Part shown: one piece after another, positions 1 to 4,729 of the stretch
Position numbering within the stretch: position 1 is the stretch's first letter
Layout: every line of letters begins with the position of its first letter
Source of the DNA: JBQCEE01 sp051960575
Lineage (GTDB): Bacteria > Actinomycetota > Actinomycetes > Mycobacteriales > Jatrophihabitantaceae
Direction of reading: 5' to 3'
Assembly: GCF_051960575.1 (NCBI RefSeq)
Contig: NZ_JBQCEE010000011.1
Location: 1-8,457, forward strand
Length of the DNA stretch: 8,457 nt
Program-made: the position numbers and the translations under genes
Notes under the pieces: generated by a model
What the model was told of the DNA's origin: nothing
What the model saw: the letters and a program-made list of their open reading frames with translations, nothing else
Database searches by the model: none

Positions 1-618
1 GCCGGCGCCGCCCGGGCCGCCGACGTAGCCGCTCGAGCCGGTCGACGCGTCGTCCTGTTTCGCCGCGACGGCGCCGCGGGTGAGGCGTCCGGCGATCACA
101 CCGGCGAGCGCGGCACCGGCCAGGAAGGTGCCGGGGTGCTGCCGCGCGAAGCGACGCACGTCGTCGACGAGGTCGCCGGGCTGGCGGGTCTCGAGGTGGC
201 TCACGAGCTGCTGCGCGCGGTCGCCGGCCTGGCCGACGAGTTCCTGCGCGATGCCGGCGGGGCCACCCTCGCCCCGGCCCGCGGACGCCATGCTGTTGAG
301 CTGCTCGGCCAGGCTGCGCAGCTGCGACACCAGGTTCTGGTGCTGCTGCTGCACCTGCGTCTGCAGCTGGTCGCGGGCCTCTCCGGCCAGGTTGCGGGCC
401 TGGCGCTGGGTCTCCGCGGCGACGTCCTTGGCCTTGTCGGCGGCGGTCTGCGCGACCTCCGAGCCGGCCTTGACGGCGGTGTCCTTGGTGTCGGCGGCGC
501 GGCCCTTGAGCTCGTCCGCCTTGTCCTGCACGCCGCTGCTGTCGGTACTGCCCCCTGCGGTCCCGGCGCTGCTGCCGGTGCCCGGGGTGGGGTACGTCGT
601 CGTGCCGAGATCGGTCAT
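1..618 (-). CDS. Hypothetical helical protein with C-terminal membrane segment (partial, C-terminus cut by window edge)
   Basis: I do not recognise a named family with certainty. Reading from the ATG at 618, 206 codons stay open to the left edge, so the stop lies outside the window. Residues 1-30 are a Gly/Ser/Thr-rich, probably disordered head. Residues 30-110 are Lys/Ala/Glu/Gln-rich and should form long amphipathic helix, with spaced DKA-type repeats (DKADELKGRAAD near 32, DKAKDVAAET near 61). Residues 123-160 form a second helical stretch. About 162-180 (PGTFLAGAALAGVIAGRL) is a short glycine- and alanine-rich hydrophobic segment flanked by Arg, followed by a Gly/Ser tail. This resembles actinobacterial envelope or stress proteins often encoded beside phage-holin-like and DUF3618 genes; that link is inference. 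The start is set by GGAGGA at 622-627, four bases upstream. A SigB/SigF-like promoter at 771-796 suggests stress control. Confidence 0.8.
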   Translation of the reverse strand, partial: MTDLGTTTYPTPGTGSSAGTAGGSTDSSGVQDKADELKGRAADTKDTAVKAGSEVAQTAADKAKDVAAETQRQARNLAGEARDQLQTQVQQQHQNLVSQLRSLAEQLNSMASAGRGEGGPAGIAQELVGQAGDRAQQLVSHLETRQPGDLVDDVRRFARQHPGTFLAGAALAGVIAGRLTRGAVAAKQDDASTGSSGYVGGPGGAG

Positions 619-770
619 GTCTCCTCCGAAACGGATGGCCGGGGACGCCACAAGAACTGCTGCCGTCATGGGGTCGAGGCGCAGCGCATCGCTCTGGTCT
701 GAGCGGCGGTCGGCGTCAGCCGGGGTCTGCCACGAGTGCGGGACGGCGTCGTTTCGCCGTCGAACCTGGG

Positions 771-796
771 CTACCCGACGTTCCGAGTGGACAAAC
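771..796 (-). promoter_or_regulatory. Candidate SigB/SigF-type stress promoter for the left-edge gene
   Basis: Reading the minus strand, GTTT (793-796) is followed after exactly 16 bases by GGGTAG (771-776). The consensus for actinobacterial SigF/SigB-type sigma factors is GTTT, 15-17 bases, then GGGTAT, so only the last base differs. It points towards the gene starting at 618. A start about seven bases downstream (near 764) would give a leader of roughly 145 nt, longer than usual. No competing SigA-like promoter was seen nearer the gene. The sequence match is direct; activity and sigma identity are inferred. Confidence 0.5.
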
Positions 797-852
797 GGGG
801 AGCACGGGGTGAACCTGTGCCTGGAAGGTCCGCGGCGGGCGGAAACGGGTCT

Positions 853-891
853 AGTGCAGATGCACTGCGGAAGTGGGGCTGTTCGCCCACT
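853..891. repeat. Two adjacent inverted repeats, possible operator
   Basis: AGTGCA and TGCACT (853-858 and 861-866) form a perfect 6-2-6 palindrome. Five bases on, AGTGGG (872-877) and CCCACT (886-891) form a 6-8-6 repeat. Both begin AGTG and end CACT, and both are followed by G, so they may be two sites for one dimeric regulator or two small hairpins. They lie between the divergent promoter of the left-edge gene and the small RNA. No factor is recognised. Confidence 0.35.
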
Positions 892-980
892 GTAAGACTC
901 GCGTAAGGAGCCGTAGATTTTCCGATGTCAGGCCGAGCGAAACCCCCGCAGCCCGGTCGGACACGAGATAAACAACTGAA

Positions 981-1102
981 CAGGCACGGATCGCGTACCC
1001 CCCGCACGTGATCAACGGTGCCAAACCTTGCGGCGTTCGAACCCCCGCTCGGACGCCAACGAGCAAAGCCCCCGGTGGAACCCCCGCCTTCCGGGGGCTT
1101 TG
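981..1102 (+). ncRNA. Candidate 6C small RNA (actinobacterial; B11-like)
   Basis: Two stem-loops with C-rich loops are followed by an intrinsic terminator, the defining arrangement of 6C RNA, a structured actinobacterial sRNA (B11 in Mycobacterium tuberculosis). Hairpin 1: GATCGCGT (989-996) pairs with ACGTGATC (1006-1013), including one G-U pair, around the loop ACCCCCCGC (997-1005), which has six consecutive C. An outer helix GGCAC (983-987) with GTGCC (1018-1022) closes it. Hairpin 2: GGCGTTCGA (1032-1040) pairs with TCGGACGCC (1049-1057), including one G-U pair, around ACCCCCGC (1041-1048). The terminator is at 1065-1101. The 5' end is not fixed by sequence: an AT-rich GATAAACA at 967-974 could be a weak -10 element, giving a start near 979-981, but I see no clear -35. 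In relatives the C-rich loops pair with G-rich mRNA sites. Family assignment is from structure recalled, not a model search. Confidence 0.72.
1065..1101 (+). terminator. Intrinsic terminator of the 6C-like RNA, probably bidirectional
   Basis: AAAGCCCCCGG (1065-1075) and CCGGGGGCTTT (1091-1101) form a perfect 11-bp stem with a 15-base loop (1076-1090). The 3' arm ends in a short T run in both orientations, because AAA opens the other arm. It can therefore end the sRNA on the plus strand and also the convergent FAD oxidase transcript, whose stop codon is at 1153-1155. The loop itself contains ACCCCCGC (1080-1087). Confidence 0.75.
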
Positions 1103-1152
1103 TCGTGTCCGGGGGCCGTGCTCGTGGCGTCAGGCCGAACCTGTGCAGATGA

Positions 1153-2520
1153 TCACCGCGCGGGGTGGTTCGCGTGCAGCACGCCGTGCGGGTCGAACGC
1201 CTGCCGGATCGCCGCCAGCCGGCCCGCGGCGTCACCCCAGATCGCCTCGGACGCGACCCGCTCCTCGGCGAAGTTGCCGTACGCGCGTCCGTTGGACCAC
1301 GGCGTCATCGCGACCCGCACCCGCTGCACCGCGGCGCGCGTCGCCTGCATCGCCTCCGGCGTCGGCGTGATGCCGACGGCGAACAGGGCGAGGTCGGCCG
1401 GGATGCCGGTGTACGCACCGTCGCCGCCGCGGTCGGGACGCAGCGCGCCGCCGAGGTGCCGCAGCTCGAGCGAGAGCAGCGCGGGGCCGCACTGCTCGCT
1501 CACCGCGACGAACGCCCGCACCGCGTCGGCGTCGAGCCCGTCGACGAGCACCCCGTCGCCGTAGCCGGGCACCGGGCCGGGCGGGTCCATGTGCAGCTGC
1601 GCCAGTGCGGGCATCGACATCGGGCCGAAGGTGTCGAACTCCGGGCCGAGCGCCCGCAGCGGCGCGAGCAGCGCGTCGGTGTCCGCGGCGGAGCGCTGGC
1701 TGGCGGCCTCGACGACGACGAACGCGCGTCCGGCCAGGTGCGGCGGCAGGTCGGGCAGCGGCGGGAAGCGCAGGATGCGTCCGACCGACGTGATCTCCTC
1801 GGGCAGTGTCGGCAGCAGCGCCCGCCACGTCTGCAGCACCTGCTCGGCGCGCTCGACGGGGAAGAACAGCACGCCGGCGTACACCTCGCTGATGGGGAAC
1901 AGCTGCAGCTCGATCGCGGTCACGATCGCGACGTTGCCGTTGCCCCCGCGCAGCGCCCAGAACAGATCGGGCTCGTGGTCGGCGTCGACCCGACGCTGTC
2001 GCCCGTCGGCCGTCACGACGTCGAACGCGACGACGGTGTTCGCGGCGAGGCCGTGCGAGCGGCCGAACCAGCTGAGCCCGCCGCCGAGCGTGTAGCCGAC
2101 GACGCCGACGTCGGCGGCCGAGCCCGCGAGGGCGGCGAGGCCGTGCGGGGCCGCGGCGGTGGTGACGTCGATCCACCACGCGCCGGCCTCGGCCCGCACG
2201 ATGCGGCGCGCCGGGTCGACCTCGACGCCGCGCATGGCCGAGGTGCGCAGCAGGATGCTGCCGGAGAGGTCGCCGAGCGGTGCGGCGTTGTGGCCCGTGC
2301 CCTGCGGTGCCACCCGCAGGCCGAGCTCGCGGGCGGTGTCGACGGTGGCCACGACGTCGCGCACCGTCTGGGCGAGCACGACGGCCGCGGGCTGCTGGTC
2401 GACGGCGAGGTGCCAGGCCGCGCGGGCGGTGTCCCAGGCCGCGTCCGAGGGCCGGACGAGCAGGCCGTCGAGGTCGGTCGCGAGGCGGTCGAGCGCGGTG
2501 GGGTTGCTGACGAGGGTCAT
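1153..2520 (-). CDS. FAD-binding oxidoreductase, berberine bridge enzyme-like
   Basis: 455 residues, the usual size for bacterial members of the PCMH-type (FAD_binding_4) flavin oxidases with a C-terminal BBE segment. Residues about 40-180 form the FAD-binding half: QGTGHNA with H77 at the position that carries the 8-alpha-histidyl FAD bond, and the glycine-rich GVVGYTLGGGLSWFGRSHGL at about 139-158, then LFWALRGGNGN. The C-terminal half ends with a BBE-type signature, YGNFAEE at 414-420, followed by the conserved pattern of Arg, Phe-Asp-Pro-His-Gly and a final Asn. The second covalent anchor of bicovalent enzymes, a Cys, is replaced by Ala at A135, so FAD is probably held by His alone. Such enzymes oxidise alcohols, sugars or ring carbons with O2 or another acceptor; the substrate here cannot be told. 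No signal peptide is seen, so it is probably cytoplasmic. It starts 33 bases after the LLM gene and is likely co-transcribed. Its own ribosome site (AGAGAAAG) is weak and far away, which suggests translational dependence on the upstream gene. Confidence 0.93.
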   Translation of the reverse strand: MTLVSNPTALDRLATDLDGLLVRPSDAAWDTARAAWHLAVDQQPAAVVLAQTVRDVVATVDTARELGLRVAPQGTGHNAAPLGDLSGSILLRTSAMRGVEVDPARRIVRAEAGAWWIDVTTAAAPHGLAALAGSAADVGVVGYTLGGGLSWFGRSHGLAANTVVAFDVVTADGRQRRVDADHEPDLFWALRGGNGNVAIVTAIELQLFPISEVYAGVLFFPVERAEQVLQTWRALLPTLPEEITSVGRILRFPPLPDLPPHLAGRAFVVVEAASQRSAADTDALLAPLRALGPEFDTFGPMSMPALAQLHMDPPGPVPGYGDGVLVDGLDADAVRAFVAVSEQCGPALLSLELRHLGGALRPDRGGDGAYTGIPADLALFAVGITPTPEAMQATRAAVQRVRVAMTPWSNGRAYGNFAEERVASEAIWGDAAGRLAAIRQAFDPHGVLHANHPAR

Positions 2521-2553
2521 GATCAGTGCTGCTTTCTCTGGTTGTGATGGTGG

Positions 2554-3429
2554 TCAGACGAGGGCGGGCGTGCGCACGACGACGTCGGCGAAGCGGTCGA
2601 CCTGGTCGGGGTCGGCCGAGCAGGGGGCGATGACGATCTCGTCGGCCCCGGCGGCGGCGAACTCGGCGACGCGGTCGGCGAGGGCCTGCTCGGTGGTGGC
2701 GGCGGTGGACGCGATCCAGCCGGCGATGTCGGCGCCGAGCCAGCCGTAGTAGTGGGTCATCGCGGCGGTCGCACGATCGGCGGCCGGGCCGAGCGCGGCG
2801 TACTGCACGGCCATCGCCCGCGGCTGCCCGGGGCGTCCGGCCGCCCGCCACGCGGCGCGCACCTGGTCGAGCGAGGCGGCGAACTGGTCGGGCGTGCCGA
2901 CCATCATCGTCCAGCCCTGACCGTGCTCGGCGATCCGCGGCGCGGCCAGGCGGGCGTCGCCGCCGATGAGCAGCGCCGGGCCGCCGGGGGTCACCGGCGC
3001 CGGGCCGATGCCCGTCGCGCCCGACCAGGTCGCGCGCAGCTGCGCCAACTGCTCGTCGAAGCGGGCGCCCCGGCCGCGGGGCGACGCGCCGCAGACGGCG
3101 AAGTCGTCCTCGCGGATGCCGACGCCGAGGCCGAGGGTGAGGCGTCCGCCGCTGGCTCGGTCGAGGCTCGCGGCCTGCTTGGCCAGCAGCGTCGTCTCGC
3201 GCAGCGGGCTGATCAGCACGTTGGTCGCGAGGTCGATCCGCTCGGTGGCGCCGGCGGCGACCGCGAGGGCGATCAGCGACTCGCTGCTGTCGTAGGCGAT
3301 GCGGTCGACGGCGGCGAGCGTGTCGAAGCCGCGGGCCTCGGCGCGGGTCGCCCACTCGGCGATCGCGCCGGCCGGTGCGTCCGGCACGACGTTCGGCAGG
3401 AAGACGCCGATCTTGTGGTGGTTGGTCAT
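2554..3429 (-). CDS. LLM-class (luciferase-like) flavin/F420-dependent oxidoreductase
   Basis: 291 residues from the ATG at 3429. The N-terminus KIGVFLPN (6-13) is the first beta strand of the TIM-barrel luciferase-like fold. Residues 60-82 (ATERIDLATNV, then PLRE) and LDRASGGRLTLGLGVG (89-104) are classic family signatures, the latter followed by an acidic EDDF in the cofactor region. The middle GPALLIGGDA and the C-terminal GADEIVIAPCSAD strand are also typical. Family members use reduced FMN or F420 to reduce or monooxygenate small molecules. Cofactor and substrate cannot be decided here. An alternative ATG at 3462 would add 11 residues, but the chosen start has GGGAG five to six bases upstream and begins where homologues usually do. 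It is the first gene of an operon with the FAD oxidase downstream, and it diverges from a LuxR-type regulator, its probable controller. Confidence 0.92.
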   Translation of the reverse strand: MTNHHKIGVFLPNVVPDAPAGAIAEWATRAEARGFDTLAAVDRIAYDSSESLIALAVAAGATERIDLATNVLISPLRETTLLAKQAASLDRASGGRLTLGLGVGIREDDFAVCGASPRGRGARFDEQLAQLRATWSGATGIGPAPVTPGGPALLIGGDARLAAPRIAEHGQGWTMMVGTPDQFAASLDQVRAAWRAAGRPGQPRAMAVQYAALGPAADRATAAMTHYYGWLGADIAGWIASTAATTEQALADRVAEFAAAGADEIVIAPCSADPDQVDRFADVVVRTPALV

Positions 3430-3449
3430 GCTTGCTCCCGGTGTCTCGG

Positions 3450-3461
3450 TGGTGTGCACCA
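3450..3461. repeat. Perfect inverted repeat upstream of the LLM gene
   Basis: TGGTGTGCACCA is a perfect 12-bp palindrome (5-2-5) lying 21 bases upstream of the LLM start codon. It is in the right place for an operator in the leader or core promoter of the operon. A second short palindrome, CGGATATCCG, lies at 3485-3494. Neither matches a site I can name. Confidence 0.35.
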
Positions 3462-3501
3462 AGCCTCGGGACGCAGCGCGCCGGCGGATATCCGACAGCG
3501 C

Positions 3502-3527
3502 AGGGGTTCCGCGTCGCGCCCACCCCT
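3502..3527. promoter_or_regulatory. Candidate operator in the divergent control region (AGGGGT-N14-ACCCCT)
   Basis: AGGGGT (3502-3507) and ACCCCT (3522-3527) are perfect inverted half-sites with centres 20 bp apart, close to two helical turns, which suits a dimeric DNA-binding protein. The repeat centre is about 60 bp upstream of the proposed regulator start at 3575, the position typical of an upstream activator site. It is also upstream of the LLM operon. Binding by the adjacent LuxR-type protein is inference. Confidence 0.4.
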
Positions 3528-3539
3528 ACAGATGACGGG

Positions 3540-3568
3540 TTGTCATGTCGCGTTCAGGCGAACAGACT
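3540..3568 (+). promoter_or_regulatory. Candidate SigA-type promoter of the LuxR regulator, giving a leaderless mRNA
   Basis: TTGTCA (3540-3545) differs in one base from the -35 consensus TTGACA. Exactly 17 bases later is CAGACT (3563-3568), one base away from the TANNNT pattern of actinobacterial -10 elements. Six bases separate it from the ATG at 3575, so transcription would begin at or next to the start codon. No ribosome binding site is visible before either possible ATG, which agrees with a leaderless message. Confidence 0.5.
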
Positions 3569-3574
3569 TCGCCC

Positions 3575-4684
3575 ATGACGATCACGACGCGGGGCGGCGT
3601 CTCGGCGCTCATCGACAGCTGCGCGCGGGCCATGGACGCGGACGAGCTGTTCCGCGACGCGTCCGAGCGGCTGCGTGAGCTGGTGCCGTTCGACGGCTCG
3701 GCCTGGTTCGGCACCGACCCGGCCACCGTGCTCGCGACCCTGCCGGCGCGGATCGAGAACATCGAGGCCGGTCACTGCGAGACCTACTGGGAACGCGAGA
3801 GCCTCGTCGAGGACGCGCTGCTCTACCGCGACCTCGCGCGGAGCGAGACAGGGGTCGACACGCTCTTCCGCGCGACGGACGACCGGCCGGCGCGCAGCGC
3901 GCGATTCCGCGAGTTCCTCTCGCCGCAGGGCTACGCCGACGAGCTGCGCGCCGCCCTCCGGGTGGGCGAGTCGACGTGGGGCGTCATGGACCTCTACCGT
4001 GACGCCGCCCGCGAGCCGTTCAGCGCGGCCGAGACCGAGATCGTGCGGTTCGTGGCACCGGCGATCGGCAACGCCCTGCGCGGGTTCGTCACGGGGCCGC
4101 GCCGGGCCGGCGTGACGACCGACCGTCCCGGCACCGCGCTGTTCGACCGCAACTCGATCCTCGTCTCGCTCGACGACGAGGCCGAGCGGCTGCTCGTCGA
4201 GCTGGCCGGCCCGGACTGGTCGATGCCCAACCTGCCGATGACGCCGGTGCGCGCCGTGCTGGGCCGTGCCGTCGCTGTCGCCGAGGGACGCGAGCGCGGC
4301 CCGGCGTTCACGCGCATCCGGTCGCAGGCGGGCCGCTGGCTCTCGCTGCACGCGTCCTGCCTGCGCACGCCGGACGGCCGTCCGGGGCTCACCGCGCTCA
4401 CCGTCGAGCCCGCCAAGTCGGCGCAGCTCGCGCCGATCATCGTCGAGGCGTACTCGCTCACGCCGCGCGAGCAGGAGATCACCCGCCTGGTGGCCCGGGG
4501 CCTGAGCAACAACGAGATCGCCGGCGAGCTGTTCCTGTCGCCGTTCACGGTGCGCGACCACCTCAAGGCCATCTTCGGCAAGGTCGGCGTCGCCAGCCGC
4601 GGTGAGCTCGTCGCCAAGCTCTTCGCCGACCACTACATGCCCGAGCTGCACACGCCGGGCGCCGCCATCCACGCCGAGATCTGA
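3575..4684 (+). CDS. LuxR/NarL-family transcriptional regulator with GAF-like sensory region
   Basis: 369 residues from the ATG at 3575; an in-frame ATG at 3545 would add 10 non-conserved residues. The C-terminus is a textbook LuxR-type helix-turn-helix: LTPREQEI at about 295-302, then GLSNNEIAGELFLSPFTV and a recognition helix with RDHLKAIFGKVG, ending with R-GELVAKL. The first 170 or so residues (VPFDGSAWFG, a middle region with FREFL, then a W-G-MDLYRD strand and a helix reading AAETEIVRFVAPAIGNALRG) look like a GAF-type ligand-sensing domain. No receiver domain, Walker ATPase or autoinducer-binding tryptophan set was recognised, so an unidentified small molecule probably triggers it. It diverges from the LLM/FAD operon with 145 bp between start codons, and probably controls that operon and itself. 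The start is preferred because a -35/-10 pair ends six bases before it. A small GC hairpin without a T run (4689-4701) follows the stop. Confidence 0.9.
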   Translation: MTITTRGGVSALIDSCARAMDADELFRDASERLRELVPFDGSAWFGTDPATVLATLPARIENIEAGHCETYWERESLVEDALLYRDLARSETGVDTLFRATDDRPARSARFREFLSPQGYADELRAALRVGESTWGVMDLYRDAAREPFSAAETEIVRFVAPAIGNALRGFVTGPRRAGVTTDRPGTALFDRNSILVSLDDEAERLLVELAGPDWSMPNLPMTPVRAVLGRAVAVAEGRERGPAFTRIRSQAGRWLSLHASCLRTPDGRPGLTALTVEPAKSAQLAPIIVEAYSLTPREQEITRLVARGLSNNEIAGELFLSPFTVRDHLKAIFGKVGVASRGELVAKLFADHYMPELHTPGAAIHAEI

Positions 4685-4717
4685 CCCTCGCCCAGCGGGC
4701 GGCCGGCCGCGGCACGG

Positions 4718-4723
4718 CAGACT
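4718..4723 (+). promoter_or_regulatory. kup: Candidate -10 element for kup, possible leaderless transcript
   Basis: CAGACT lies six bases before the GTG start at 4730, the same hexamer at the same spacing as before the LuxR regulator. GGAG at 4724-4727 is only two bases from GTG, too close for a normal ribosome binding site. No -35 element is evident 17-18 bases upstream. Both facts are seen directly; leaderless transcription is inferred. Confidence 0.35.
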
Positions 4724-4729
4724 GGAGCC

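Larger units (their letters stand above)
619..980. other. Divergent intergenic region between the left-edge gene and the sRNA
   Basis: No convincing protein gene lies here. The stretch holds the ribosome binding site of the left-edge gene (622-627), a minus-strand stress-type promoter (771-796), two neighbouring inverted repeats (853-866 and 872-891), two GTAAG direct repeats 11 bp apart (892-896 and 903-907), and an isolated ACCCCCGC (942-949) matching the loops of the downstream small RNA. The part from about 890 to 980 is visibly less GC-rich than the flanking genes, as expected for control DNA. Long reading frames crossing it are shadows caused by high GC. Confidence 0.6.

Noticed and set aside
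751..773. Plus-strand GTTT and GGGCTA as a second stress promoter
   Set aside because: The spacer is 13 bases, outside the 15-17 range, and it overlaps the better minus-strand match.
80..895. Plus-strand frames opposite the left-edge gene (80-895 and 136-702)
   Set aside because: The minus frame has the strong GGAGGA start signal and coherent helical composition. The plus frames have neither.
925..1011. A 28-codon basic mini-frame starting at ATG 925, with AAGGAG at 905-910
   Set aside because: The spacing from AAGGAG to ATG is 14 bases, too long for normal initiation, and the frame runs into the first sRNA hairpin. I could not support it without transcript or peptide data.
1032..1057. A tRNA T-arm-like GTTCGAAC
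   Set aside because: No acceptor, D or anticodon arm can be built on either strand. The sequence is part of the 9-bp stem of hairpin 2.
851..1066. A 71-codon minus-strand frame crossing the sRNA region
   Set aside because: It overlaps both hairpins of the 6C-like RNA and has no convincing ribosome site. The base pairing explains the sequence better.
1232..3523. A 763-codon minus-strand frame over the FAD oxidase and LLM genes
   Set aside because: It is another frame of the same strand as two well-supported genes, and its product is a low-complexity Arg-rich string.
4689..4710. GC hairpin (CGCCC-AGC-GGGCG) and the palindrome GCGGCCGGCCGC after the regulator gene
   Set aside because: There is no T run, and the overlapping GC palindromes are expected by chance in such DNA, so I do not call a terminator.
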